From the NCBI GenBank assembly GCA_903871875.1, contig CAIQIR010000079.1, positions 1-64,000 of the forward strand: a DNA stretch of 64,000 bases, read 5' to 3'. Below are positions 26,930 through 36,387 of this stretch, in pieces. A program made the translations under genes and the position numbers. The stretch is from an uncultured Schlesneria sp. (GTDB lineage Bacteria; Planctomycetota; Planctomycetia; Planctomycetales; Planctomycetaceae). The notes below the pieces were generated by a model. It did not search any database. It saw only the letters and a list, made by a program, of their open reading frames with translations, and had not been told where the DNA came from. The stretch's first letter is position 1. Every line of letters begins with the position of its first letter.

Positions 26930-29542
26930 ATGTGGCCGGCGGCGCGAGGTTGTGATTCAGAGATGGTTTTTTCGACACCCCGCCGCATCCCGTTCATCAC
27001 CCTGTTCTGCCTGATCGGTTTCTCTGCGGGGCTATCCTCTGCCGATCTATTTGCCGCCGAAGTGGATCAAACACGGAAGCTGCTGCTCAAAGGCGATTAT
27101 GCCGAGTGCATCAAAGTTGCCGGCGAGGCGATTCAGCAGCGGGTCTTCGGGGAAGAATGGTATCTCTTCAAATCCGAAGCCGAAATGCAGACGGGCCAAT
27201 ACGCTGCCGCCTTCGACACGATTTCGGGCGGACTGACCCGGTATGCCTGGAGTATCCGCTTGCGGCAGGCGGGGATTGAACCGGCCTGCCTGTCGGACCA
27301 TGTCAGTCAGGGAAAAGTCTGGCAGGCCGAGATCAATGACATTGTCAGTCGTGCGGCCTGGCGCTACGATGGCGATGCGGAAAGTCTGGTCGCCTTGGGA
27401 AAGGTGGCGGTGGCCCTGGGAGCCGACGCCAGACAGGTTCTGGAAACGTTCTATGACCGGGCACTGAAAGTCAGTCCGTCCAATCGAGGCGCGATCCTGG
27501 CCAGCGGCGAATTGGCCTTGGCGAAAAAAGATTTCGCCGTCGCGGCCGAGACGTTCGAAGAGGGGCTGAAGACCCACCCCAACGATGCCGAAATGCATTT
27601 TGGCTTGGCGCGTGGCCTGGAAGCAGTGCAGCCGCCGATTGCCGCCCATCATCTGGCGGAAGCCCTGCGGTTCAATCCTCACTTGACGTCTGCCCTGCTC
27701 TACAAAGCGGAACAGGCCATCGATTCCGAACAATACGCCGACGCGTCGAAGTTGCTCGATCAGGTCTTGGAAATCAACGAATCGCATCCGCTCGCCTGGT
27801 CGCTGCACGCGGTCATGGCGCACCTCGACAATCAGCCGGACAGCGAACGCGAGTTCTATCAATCCGCCCTCAAGCCGTGGTCCGAAAATCCCGCTGTCGA
27901 TCATCTGATCGGTCGCAAGCTGTCGCAAAAATATCGGTTTGCGGAAGGTGCCGATCATCAACGCACGGCCCTGAAATTCGCCGCCGATTATCAGCCGGCA
28001 CGCGTGCAACTGGCCCAGGACCTGTTGCGTCTGGGACAGGAAGACGAAGGCTGGAAACTGAGCGAAGCGGCCTGGAAAACCGATGGCTACGATGTCCAGG
28101 TGTTTAACCTGATGCAGCTACGCGACCAGTTGTCCAAATACACCACGTTCGAAGCGGATGGATTCCGAGTCCGCATGGAATCCACCGAGGCCAGGATCTA
28201 CGGCGCGGATGTTTTGAAGCTGCTGCAGCGGGCCAAACGCACGCTGTGCGCCAAATACAACCTTGTGCTGAACGATCCGATTACGGTCGAGATCTTTGCC
28301 GATCCGAACGATTTCGCGGTCAGGGTCTTTGGCTTGCCCGGCGCGGACGGATATCTGGGCGTTTGTTTTGGGAAAGTCATCGCCGCCAACAGCCCCGCCT
28401 CGCAAAAGAACAATCCCGCCAACTGGCAGGCCGTGTTGTGGCACGAGTTCTGTCACGTCGTGACGTTGGAGAAAACACGAAATCGTATGCCCCGCTGGCT
28501 GAGTGAAGGGATCTCGGTCTACGAAGAGCGGCAGGCGGGAGCAACCTGGGGGCAACGCATGAACCCCAAAAATCGCCAACGGATTCTCGCCGGCCAAATG
28601 GCCTCGATTCGTGAACTCAGCGGTTCATTCTTGCACCCGGCCAAACCGGGCGATCTGGAATTCGCCTATTACCAGTCGTCGCTACTCGTCGAATGCCTGA
28701 TGGAGAAATATGGTCTCGATGCGATGAAACAGATTTTGGATGACCTGGCCGCCGGCCTGCATGTCGAAGATGCCATCGTCAGGCATACCACCTCGCTCGA
28801 TCAGATCGATATGGAGTTTCGAGATTATGCCCTCGAGATGGCGCGGCGACTGGCTCCCGACCTCGATTGGGAACAATACGATCTCTCGGCGATCAAAGAT
28901 GACGACGATCCAGACCGCCTGGAACATTGGCTGGAAGATCATCCGAGCAGCATTCAGGGGCTGACGATGCTGGCGGATCAATTCGTTGGCCGGCGCGAAT
29001 TCGGGAAGGCGAAGAAACTGCTGGCGAAGATGATCGAACTCTATCCCGAGCAAACCGGTCTGGACAGTTCCTACGTGCTGCTGGCCGCCATCCATCGTGA
29101 ATTGAATGAAACGGCGGATGAACGGCGTGTGCTGGAAGGTTATGTCGAGCGAACCGATGATGCGAAGACGGCCCTGTTGCGGTTGATTGAGCTCCAGACG
29201 GCCGCTGATGACTGGCGCGCCGCCGCCGGGAGCGTGCGACGATTGCTGGAAGTCAATCCGCTGCTGCCCCAGGCACAGAAGGCTCGCGCTTTGACCAGCG
29301 AGCAGCTGGGTGACAACGACGATGCCATCCTGGCTTTGGAAGCCTGGCTCTTGATGAATCCCGACGATCCGGCCGAAGGGCATTTCCGACTGGCGCGGCT
29401 GTTGCACGCGAAACAGAATCCGCAGGCGAAAGAGCATGTGCTGAAGGCACTCGAATCCGCGCCCCGATTTCGGGATGCTCAGAAACTGTTGCTGAAGATC
29501 GTGCGAGAATCGCCCGTCGATTCCGGGCGGACCAAGAAATGA
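26930..29542 (+). CDS. Secreted TPR protein with gluzincin-type peptidase domain
   Basis: 870 residues. N-terminal signal segment (residues about 12-42, ending LFAAE), then about 350 residues of TPR-like helical repeats, a metallopeptidase domain with WHEFCH near residue 505 and the third zinc ligand expected in PRWLSEGISVYEER, and a second TPR block (about 640-870). HExxH plus a downstream Glu is the peptidase MA (gluzincin) pattern; target unknown. GAGGAG 8 nt upstream supports the ATG at 26930. Its stop overlaps the start of the DUF4159 gene (ATGA), so the two are coupled; MoxR follows. Confidence 0.9.
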   Translation: MWPAARGCDSEMVFSTPRRIPFITLFCLIGFSAGLSSADLFAAEVDQTRKLLLKGDYAECIKVAGEAIQQRVFGEEWYLFKSEAEMQTGQYAAAFDTISGGLTRYAWSIRLRQAGIEPACLSDHVSQGKVWQAEINDIVSRAAWRYDGDAESLVALGKVAVALGADARQVLETFYDRALKVSPSNRGAILASGELALAKKDFAVAAETFEEGLKTHPNDAEMHFGLARGLEAVQPPIAAHHLAEALRFNPHLTSALLYKAEQAIDSEQYADASKLLDQVLEINESHPLAWSLHAVMAHLDNQPDSEREFYQSALKPWSENPAVDHLIGRKLSQKYRFAEGADHQRTALKFAADYQPARVQLAQDLLRLGQEDEGWKLSEAAWKTDGYDVQVFNLMQLRDQLSKYTTFEADGFRVRMESTEARIYGADVLKLLQRAKRTLCAKYNLVLNDPITVEIFADPNDFAVRVFGLPGADGYLGVCFGKVIAANSPASQKNNPANWQAVLWHEFCHVVTLEKTRNRMPRWLSEGISVYEERQAGATWGQRMNPKNRQRILAGQMASIRELSGSFLHPAKPGDLEFAYYQSSLLVECLMEKYGLDAMKQILDDLAAGLHVEDAIVRHTTSLDQIDMEFRDYALEMARRLAPDLDWEQYDLSAIKDDDDPDRLEHWLEDHPSSIQGLTMLADQFVGRREFGKAKKLLAKMIELYPEQTGLDSSYVLLAAIHRELNETADERRVLEGYVERTDDAKTALLRLIELQTAADDWRAAAGSVRRLLEVNPLLPQAQKARALTSEQLGDNDDAILALEAWLLMNPDDPAEGHFRLARLLHAKQNPQAKEHVLKALESAPRFRDAQKLLLKIVRESPVDSGRTKK

Positions 29543-30396
29543 AGATGAAACGAATCGTCCGCTGGATCAGTCTGCTGACGGTCGTCGTGACCGTGATCAG
29601 CGTGATTGGCATCACGTATGGTCAATTTCGGAATTCACAACGACGACGCGATGGCGGGCAGATTCAGACCTTGCTTCCCGAGGACCGTAACGGTGTGCCT
29701 ACCTGGGAAAACGATCCGGCCTTTAAGACCGACGTCTTCACCTTTGTGCGGATTGAATACGATTCGCCCCGACGGCCCCGAGCCTGGATGACCGACTTTC
29801 CCGATTCGGATCTGAATCTGTCATTCCGCCTGCAGCAGCTGACCTCGCTCAAGGCCGATCCCAACGGCCGCATCTTGCGGCTGACTGATCCCGAACTGTT
29901 TCAATATCCATTCATCTATCTGATCGAGCCGGGAGGCATCTCGCTGGCTCCCGATGAAGCGGTGGCGCTGCGACGCTATCTGCTGAACGGTGGATTCCTG
30001 ATGGTGGATGATTTCTGGGGTGAGCACGAATGGGCCACGTTCTACCAGGCAATCAAGCAGGTCTTTCCCGAACGGGAACCGATCGAGCTTCCGCTGGAGC
30101 ACCCGATTTTTCACTGCGTTTACGATTTGAAAGAGAAGCCCCAGATTCCCTCGTTCGGGGTCGCCATGTACGGTCGATCGGCGGGCATTACCTGGGAACG
30201 CGAAGATGCAAAGACCCCGCATTACCGCGGCCTCTTCGATGACAAAGATCGCTTGATGGCGATCATTTGCCATAACACCGACCTGGGCGACGGCTGGGAA
30301 CGCGAAGGCGAAGATCCCTGGTATTTCACGGAATTCTCGGAAAAGAAGGCGTATCCGATGGGGATCAATATCATCTTTTACGCCATGACACATTGA
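29539..30396 (+). CDS. DUF4159 domain protein
   Basis: 285 residues with one N-terminal membrane or signal segment (residues about 7-28). The body matches the DUF4159 family by FTFVRIEYDSPR, LRRYLLNGGFLMVDDFWG and the C-terminal EKKAYPMGINIIFYAMTH. The family is frequent next to MoxR, DUF58 and BatA-like genes, and has a glutamine-amidotransferase-like fold; function not established. It overlaps the peptidase gene by 4 nt and precedes moxR by 135 nt. Confidence 0.9.
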   Translation: MKMKRIVRWISLLTVVVTVISVIGITYGQFRNSQRRRDGGQIQTLLPEDRNGVPTWENDPAFKTDVFTFVRIEYDSPRRPRAWMTDFPDSDLNLSFRLQQLTSLKADPNGRILRLTDPELFQYPFIYLIEPGGISLAPDEAVALRRYLLNGGFLMVDDFWGEHEWATFYQAIKQVFPEREPIELPLEHPIFHCVYDLKEKPQIPSFGVAMYGRSAGITWEREDAKTPHYRGLFDDKDRLMAIICHNTDLGDGWEREGEDPWYFTEFSEKKAYPMGINIIFYAMTH

Positions 30397-30531
30397 TCCC
30401 GCTAAGTGAACGGTTCTGGCCCGGGCAGACACAAAATCGAACGGGTCACAGACGAACAAATTGGCAACCTGATAACCTGATGCACACGCGTCGCGAAGTC
30501 GTGACGCGAACCAAAACAGACGGAGTCCCTT

Positions 30532-31545
30532 GTGAACGTTGAACGTTTGGCCGCTGCCGATGATGAAGAACTGCGAATTCTGGAATTGGTGCGAAGCGGC
30601 CGGCAGCGAATTCGCGCCGAACTGGCGAAGACCATCGTGGGGCAGGCCGAAGCGGTCGAACAGCTGTTGATCTCGCTCTTCGCGGGCGGCCACTGTCTGA
30701 TCACCGGGGCTCCCGGGTTGGCCAAAACGCTGCTCGTGAAATCGATCGCCCAGGTCTTTCACCTGAAGTTCCAGCGAATTCAGTTCACGCCCGACCTGAT
30801 GCCGGCGGACATCACCGGGACCGAAATTCTGGAACAGGATGAAGCGGGACGCCGGCAGATGGCGTTTGTCAAAGGGCCGATTTTTGCCAATGTGCTGTTG
30901 GCCGACGAAATCAATCGCACCCCGCCGAAGACACAAGCCGCGTTGCTCGAGGCGATGCAGGAACACCAGGTCACCGCCGCTGGAACACGTTATGCGCTCG
31001 AAGAACCGTTCTTCGTGCTGGCCACACAGAATCCGATCGAGATGGAAGGCACCTATCCCCTGCCGGAAGCGCAGCTCGATCGGTTCATGTTTAACGTGGT
31101 GATCGACTATCTGTCCGAAGACGATGAAGTGGCCGTGGTGGCCCGCACCACGTCGTCCGCTCCGGCACCGATCGAGGCACTCTACACGGGCGTCGACGTC
31201 GAACAGATTCATGCGCTCGTGCGGAAGGTGCCCGTCGCGGAAGATGTCGTCCGCTACGCCGTCAGGCTGGCGGCCGCCTCGCGTCCGAAGCAGCCGGGGA
31301 CGCCCGACTTCATCAACGAATGGGTTTCCTGGGGGGCCGGCCTGCGAGCGGCCCAATACCTGATTCTGGGCGGCAAAGCCCGCGCCCTGTTATCGGGCCG
31401 GGCCAGCGTTACCTGGGACGATGTTCGCGCTTTGGCTGCACCGGTCTTAAGGCACCGCATCCTGATCAACTATCGCGCGGAAGCGGCCGGCCAGTCGGTC
31501 GAGAACATCATTCAGCGACTGCTCGAGACCGTGAAGGACGCCTGA
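30532..31545 (+). CDS. MoxR family AAA+ ATPase
   Basis: 337 residues, normal length. Chaperone-like ATPase thought to help mature or activate partner proteins. Walker A is GAPGLAKT, Walker B is VLLADEINRTPPKTQAALLE, sensor 1 lies in VLATQNPIEMEGTYPLPEAQ, and the C-terminal lid follows LDRFMFNVVIDY. The GTG start has GGAG 6 nt upstream. MoxR genes are usually followed by DUF58 and von Willebrand factor A genes; here the next gene is on the other strand, so the set is incomplete. Confidence 0.95.
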   Translation: MNVERLAAADDEELRILELVRSGRQRIRAELAKTIVGQAEAVEQLLISLFAGGHCLITGAPGLAKTLLVKSIAQVFHLKFQRIQFTPDLMPADITGTEILEQDEAGRRQMAFVKGPIFANVLLADEINRTPPKTQAALLEAMQEHQVTAAGTRYALEEPFFVLATQNPIEMEGTYPLPEAQLDRFMFNVVIDYLSEDDEVAVVARTTSSAPAPIEALYTGVDVEQIHALVRKVPVAEDVVRYAVRLAAASRPKQPGTPDFINEWVSWGAGLRAAQYLILGGKARALLSGRASVTWDDVRALAAPVLRHRILINYRAEAAGQSVENIIQRLLETVKDA

Positions 31546-31579
31546 CGCATCAGGCATCCTTCCACTGTGTGGGGGCGGA

Positions 31580-32263
31580 TCAACCGCCGCCCGATGCGAT
31601 TTCGTCAGCCACGTAGTATTCGTAGAAGAAGCGGCCGATTTCTTCGCTCAGCCGGGTCAGGTATTCACCCTTGAACGTGCTGTACGTTTTGTCGCCCGAG
31701 CTGACCGGCTGATGCATGGGGTACTTCGAAGTCTTTTCGGCGCTGAAGATCTTTTCGGCGTGGTTGTCGTCATCCATTTTCCAGACGCTGACGATCCCCT
31801 CTGCCCGTCCTCGATACAGTTCGACGCTGCCTTCTTCGTACAGGGTGAATTCGTTCAGGTCGATGTAGATGACATACGTCGTCTGGAAATGAGCTCCGAT
31901 TTCTTCGGGTTTGTCCCAATCCTTGTTTTCTTCCAGCCAGGCTTTGACCAGATCCGGGTTCACGACTTCGATCTTGTGGGAAAACAGCTGGTACGACACG
32001 TACTGGGACAGTTCGTGGTCGATGCTTTCAAAATTGTATTTGATGTCGTTGGGAGCAAAGCAGACGACGACGACACGCACCCCTTTGTCGGTCATCGATT
32101 CTTTGGTCTCTTTGTCGAACAGCGGTTCCACCGAGGGCGGACCGCCGATCAGGTAGCCGAATACCATGATGTAATTACAGCCGCTGAGCGCCGCACACAT
32201 CAGGGCGACGGCGAACATCGTCGACAGGACGGTACGTCGTTTCGATTTCGCAGGTACGCGCAT
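31580..32263 (-). CDS. Lipoprotein of unknown function, paralog A
   Basis: About 227 residues. Lipoprotein signal (VLSTMFAVALMCAALSGC; lipobox LSGC), then a mixed alpha/beta domain: VVVVCFAPNDIKYNFESIDH, IEVVNPDLVKAWLEENKDW, TTYVIYIDLNEFTLYEEG, ELYRGRAEGIVSVWKMDDD, and KYPMHQPVS. The neighbouring gene at 32396 has the same layout of these segments, so they are paralogs. The ATG at 32263 has AAGG 7 nt upstream; the frame extends to 32344. The order of segments recalls outer-membrane-associated helper lipoproteins, but I do not assign a function. Confidence 0.85.
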   Translation of the reverse strand: MRVPAKSKRRTVLSTMFAVALMCAALSGCNYIMVFGYLIGGPPSVEPLFDKETKESMTDKGVRVVVVCFAPNDIKYNFESIDHELSQYVSYQLFSHKIEVVNPDLVKAWLEENKDWDKPEEIGAHFQTTYVIYIDLNEFTLYEEGSVELYRGRAEGIVSVWKMDDDNHAEKIFSAEKTSKYPMHQPVSSGDKTYSTFKGEYLTRLSEEIGRFFYEYYVADEIASGGG

Positions 32264-32395
32264 TACATCACCTTCCGATAAACGGCGGTCATGATTAAGT
32301 TTGAAAGGGACGTCATTCAGGTTCATCGACGATTCCGATTTCACGAATGAGGCGGCGAAAAATCTCGTGGAGCGCGGTGATTCACCGCCAGGGCA

Positions 32396-33088
32396 TCAAA
32401 AGGTCGTTCCCGGTCGGTGGTCATAGAACCGTTCGGCGAGCAGATCGCACAGGTGTTTCACATAGTCTTTGTGGAATACATCAACGCCGCGTCCTTGAAT
32501 CGAAATCGGCTGGTGCTGAGGATAGGTCAATGCGAATTCGGTTTGATAGACCTTCAGCGCCATCCGCTGGTCGTTGTGCTCTTCGACCTTGAAGACGCGG
32601 ATGTAGCCCGTGGTCTGGCCTCGCAGCAGTTTGGGGCTGTTGGGTTCGTGCAGGCTGAAGCCTTGCACGTCGATCCACGCGACATAGTCTGTGTCAAAGT
32701 CGCGAGCCAATTCCTGGGGATCGGACGACAGGCTGTCATGTTCGTCGATCCAATCGGCGATGCGGTCGGGATTGATGATCTTCACGCCGTGCAGACGCAG
32801 TCGGCGCGTCACGCCATCGATCAAATCCAGCTTCAGTGTCGAGATATCGTCTTCGACCGATTCGGGCGTCGAACAGATGACGAGCACTGTCTTCAGGCCT
32901 TTGGTCAGATCTTCTTTGGTCAACGTCGTGAATTCGGACGGCAGCTTGGGATCGCCGAACAACAACTTGCCGGTTCCCACCAGCATCTTCGAGCAGCCGA
33001 CCGTCGATACCAGCGAAAGACCGCCGATCAAGCCACTCAGCGTTCTGAGAGCGTCGCGTCGACCAGGTTGAAACGACTGTTCATTCAT
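32396..33088 (-). CDS. Lipoprotein of unknown function, paralog B
   Basis: 230 residues. The N-terminus combines a twin-arginine-like start (GRRDALRTLSGLIGG) with a lipobox-like STVGC, so export may be by Tat with lipid attachment. The body parallels the gene at 31580: VLVICSTPESVEDDISTLK, VKIINPDRIADWIDEHD, TDYVAWIDVQGFSLHEPN, LLRGQTTGYIRVFKVEEHN, and TYPQHQPISI. It is upstream of paralog A in the same direction (132-nt gap), probably one operon that arose by duplication. Confidence 0.85.
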   Translation of the reverse strand: MNEQSFQPGRRDALRTLSGLIGGLSLVSTVGCSKMLVGTGKLLFGDPKLPSEFTTLTKEDLTKGLKTVLVICSTPESVEDDISTLKLDLIDGVTRRLRLHGVKIINPDRIADWIDEHDSLSSDPQELARDFDTDYVAWIDVQGFSLHEPNSPKLLRGQTTGYIRVFKVEEHNDQRMALKVYQTEFALTYPQHQPISIQGRGVDVFHKDYVKHLCDLLAERFYDHRPGTTF

Positions 33089-33201
33089 GGGGCGATCCTT
33101 CGCCGAACGGCTTCACACTCGAAGCACGATTCGTTAGCCGTCAATCCTTGACGGCAAAAAGTTTCCTCACGGCGATTCCATCACATTGTTTCTGACGCAC
33201 A

Positions 33202-33651
33202 CTACGTCCGGGCACTGATCATCCGGGCCAGCCACAGCGCCAGGGCCAGCCCACTTAAACTGATCGTCAGGCCACCCCCGACAACCACCGGATCCGACAC
33301 CAACCACAATCGGCCAATCCAGGCACTCCACAGGCACCAGGGAATGATCAAGGCACAAACCGCTGCCAGCACCACACCTGCCAGATTGGCTCGTGTGGCC
33401 TCGGCAAATTCACCTCGGACAAAATGAGCAAAACAGGTGGTCATACCGCAGCCGGGACAGGGATATCCGAACACCGTACGAACGCTACAAGGCGGCAATC
33501 CAAACTGTTGGTGCGTTCCAAATCCCCGCGGATCGGGAGACACCATGCGCGCAACCAGAAAACCACCGAACAAAAACAGCGCGGTACTGAGCAACGCGGC
33601 TCGACCGAGTGTTTTGACCGGTATTTCGCTGGTCGTTCGACTGATTGACAT
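33202..33651 (-). CDS. DUF2752 membrane protein
   Basis: 149 residues with three to four membrane segments. The DUF2752 signature is clear: RTVFGYPCPGCGMTTCFAHF followed by VRGEFAEATRANLAG. The CPGCGMT motif could bind metal or be redox active; function unknown. It lies 113 nt upstream of the lipoprotein pair on the same strand. No good ribosome site is seen before the ATG at 33651. Confidence 0.88.
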   Translation of the reverse strand: MSISRTTSEIPVKTLGRAALLSTALFLFGGFLVARMVSPDPRGFGTHQQFGLPPCSVRTVFGYPCPGCGMTTCFAHFVRGEFAEATRANLAGVVLAAVCALIIPWCLWSAWIGRLWLVSDPVVVGGGLTISLSGLALALWLARMISART

Positions 33652-33807
33652 AAATTGAAATTGGGGAGGAACGGTTGATAGTGGCTGTGAAAAACGGCGA
33701 CAAGAGGGATTTCAGGCGATCCGCTGCGTTTCTGGCCAAATGAAAGCCTCTTTCGGCTCAAACCGGCAGAATTTGCATCGGGATTTCGCGGTCGGCGATC
33801 CCCAATC

Positions 33808-34590
33808 TTACGCTTTCACGACGCTGGAACCCCAGCCTTCGTACTCGCCGGCATGCTCCTGCGCCAGTTCGAACAGCTCGAAAGTGACGCGATCGACGGT
33901 TTCCGGATCGACGGCGTCGGTCCGCAGCAACCCCACCGCAAACGGATATTCCTGATCCGCTGCCCGTTCCGGGCGACTGGCCGCTTCAAAACCGAGCGCC
34001 CCGGCGGCCGTGACGAACGCTTCGCGGTCCTCGGCCGTTTTGAAATTGGCGTAATGATCGACCGGTCGGGGTGTGGTCAGCACATCGCCGGCCTGTTGCA
34101 GTTGAGTGATCACATGCTGGTTGTGGATTTGCTGAAAATCTTCGGGCGAGGGATACAGCACGTCTTTATAGTGCTGCCATTCTTCGTCCTCCGCGTCGTC
34201 GATTTCGAATTCGTATTCGGGCGCGGATTGCATCGCCGCCGTGACCCGTTCCCGAAACTGGTCCGGGTCCCGGGTGTAGAAGTAGAACTCGCGGCGACCG
34301 TTGGAGGTAATGCGCCCGGCATAACGCAGCGGCAACGATTCGACCGCTTCCGTGACGACATCTTCGATTTCGTTCAGCCGCATGTCTTCGTCTTCGGAAG
34401 GAAAACCTTCCTCGTCCGGAGTCTGGACGTTGACCCACAACCAGGCCAGTTTCGACAGTCCGACGATCGGGACTTTTTTCTCGACTCCAATATCCACCAG
34501 AATCACAGCGGGGTTGTCGTCGACATAGGTGACGTAAATCTCCCAGTGATCGTCATCGGCAGGGGGAGTTGGCTTATTCGCGTCGGACAT
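33808..34590 (-). CDS. DUF695-RraB fusion protein
   Basis: 260 residues, acidic, cytoplasmic. The N-terminal half (to about 130) fits DUF695 (DHWEIYVTYVDDNPAVILVD, YAGRITSNGRREFYFYTRD). The C-terminal half (about 135-260) fits the RNase-E-inhibitor RraB fold (PEDFQQIHNQHVITQLQQAG, HYANFKTAEDREAFVTAAGA, PFAVGLLRTDAVDPETVDR, and FELFELAQEHAGEYEGWG). The two are known as a pair in other bacteria. Whether it controls RNase E here is not known. Confidence 0.82.
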   Translation of the reverse strand: MSDANKPTPPADDDHWEIYVTYVDDNPAVILVDIGVEKKVPIVGLSKLAWLWVNVQTPDEEGFPSEDEDMRLNEIEDVVTEAVESLPLRYAGRITSNGRREFYFYTRDPDQFRERVTAAMQSAPEYEFEIDDAEDEEWQHYKDVLYPSPEDFQQIHNQHVITQLQQAGDVLTTPRPVDHYANFKTAEDREAFVTAAGALGFEAASRPERAADQEYPFAVGLLRTDAVDPETVDRVTFELFELAQEHAGEYEGWGSSVVKA

Positions 34591-35765
34591 GCGGCTGCTT
34601 TCGTGCCTAAAAAGTGTCGAACTGTCGGCCGTTCAGGTCAAACCCGGCCGCCCAGCGTTGATGGTGGGATTCAAAACGTTGTTCCGGCGGCGACAACGCA
34701 CGCCGATCGAGACCAACCCATGGCGGTCCGATTATATCACTGCTCCGTCCAGAAGGCCTCTTTGGAAAGGGGCTTCTCCGCCAAAGTCGCCAGCTCGCTC
34801 TGCGAGCTGAAAGCGGAATCACCTTCCGCCCTCTTTGTGTCACCTCCCGTTGATCTGTTTTCTTAAAATGTTGTCATAAACGTGAAAAGTCATCTACACA
34901 TATTTTGTCGATTAAATATTATAACATCTAGTAGCGTATGTTTAGCGTTTCGAAGGGAGGGGCAGATGAACCATCAGGACAGAAAATCGCCGCGTGAAGT
35001 CGCTCGGTTAGGGGCCGTTTGGTCCGTATCGATTAAGGGCTCGTCCGGGCCGCCGCGCAGCGAACGAATGGTCGATTCTGTTTCCCCGACAGTGACGGCG
35101 AGCAGCGACAGGGGTCTTTCTCGTGTCGGTCCGCGGCACCAGCACGGAGCTGTCGGGCCACCAGCTTTTCTGACGGCGTGCGGCTGGTATTTGTTCAGCC
35201 AATTGCAAGATCTGTGGTTGTTCCTCAAAGTCCATCGGCAAGTCACAGCCGACCTTGCATTCCGAGCCCCAAAAAGCTTCGCAGCCCTCATCGGCCAGGG
35301 CGAGCCGTCGTCCAGTGCCGCGGCGAGCAGAGGCTCGGTCTGTGTCCTGGGCGGACCTGGTGTTGGCGCAGCGAGTCATGGCCAGACTCTACGAAACAGG
35401 GAACTTGGCCAACTTTGCCAAACGCAAAAGTGGCTCAAACGCTACAAAACAGGGATGTTTGCCAACTTGGCCAACTTGGCCAACGTTTTTTTACAAAACC
35501 GGCCGCTGGCGACGGGGCCGAGGCCGAGTCCCGTGTGATCCCCAGTCCCCGAACGTCCTCCGGTATTTTTCTGTAAGATTTCCGTTTGAGCGTTGTGTTA
35601 CTCTCAGGCGTTGTTTAATCAACCACTCACCTCGTCCCATCAGGCCGTGATTTGCCGCCGATCCGCTCGATTCCTGCGGCGAACCTCGGCATGAAACTCA
35701 GCGAACTGTGGTCATCGGCGGCGTGAACAGAACCAGGCAACCAGCCAGTCCAGGACGAGGTCAGG
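34591..35765. other. 1.2-kb region without a convincing gene
   Basis: AT-rich at 34860-34950, unlike its surroundings. From 34966 a plus-strand frame begins after a strong AGGGAGGGG and stays open to 35538 (191 residues), but its composition is not protein-like (no motif, many Arg/Ser/Pro). At 35400-35500 there are several direct TTGGCCAAC and TTTGCCAAC units, followed by seven T. This may be a decayed gene or element next to the sigma factor gene. Nothing is assigned. Confidence 0.4.
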
Positions 35766-36371
35766 ATGAATTCCGTTCCCGAGACACGACCCAGCCTGCT
35801 GTTGCGACTGCGAGACGCGCGGGATCAGCAGGCCTGGATGACGTTTCTGGAAATCTATCAACCATTGATTTATCGCCTGGTGCGACAAAAGCGGGTGCAG
35901 GATGCCGATGCTCGTGAGGTGACACAAGAAGTGCTGCTGGCGGTGGCTGGCGCCATCGATCAGTGGGACGCCAATCCCCAGCGCGGCACATTTCGTGGTT
36001 GGTTGGCGACGATTACCCGAAACTTCGTCGTAAATTTTCTGATCCGCCAGTCACGTCATCCTCGTGGAAGCGGTGACACCGACGTCCGTCGTGGTTTAGA
36101 GGAACTTCCGGCAGGTGACTGCGACGAATCGGTCCTGTTTGATCTGGAAGAGAAGCGACAAATCTTTCGCTGGGCGGCCGATCGCATCCGTCACGAATTT
36201 CGCGAGACACACTGGCAAGCGTTCTGGCGGACGGCCGTCGAAGGCCACAATGCGACGGTCGTCGCGGGCGAATTGGGAATCTCGACCGGATTGGTCTACG
36301 TCTCGCGAAATCGCATCATGAAGCGGCTGCGAGATCAAGTGGAACGGTTCCGGAACCACGAAGCGGGTTGA
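35766..36371 (+). CDS. RNA polymerase sigma factor, ECF-like
   Basis: 201 residues. Region 2 is in LRDARDQQAWMTFLEIYQPL to ADAREVTQEVLLAVAGAIDQ and RGTFRGWLATITRNFVVNFL; region 4 (helix-turn-helix) is in TVVAGELGISTGLVYVSRNR followed by IMKRLRDQVERF. A spacer of about 60 residues separates them. The type is common in planctomycetes. It lies 16 nt before the kinase gene, so the two form one operon; the kinase carries an anti-sigma-like zinc finger and is a candidate regulator of this factor. Confidence 0.92.
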   Translation: MNSVPETRPSLLLRLRDARDQQAWMTFLEIYQPLIYRLVRQKRVQDADAREVTQEVLLAVAGAIDQWDANPQRGTFRGWLATITRNFVVNFLIRQSRHPRGSGDTDVRRGLEELPAGDCDESVLFDLEEKRQIFRWAADRIRHEFRETHWQAFWRTAVEGHNATVVAGELGISTGLVYVSRNRIMKRLRDQVERFRNHEAG

Positions 36372-36387
36372 TCGACGGGAAGAAATC

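Noticed and set aside
29821-31356. Minus-strand frame of 511 codons
   Set aside because: It spans the opposite strand of two well-supported genes (DUF4159 and MoxR) and the gap between them.
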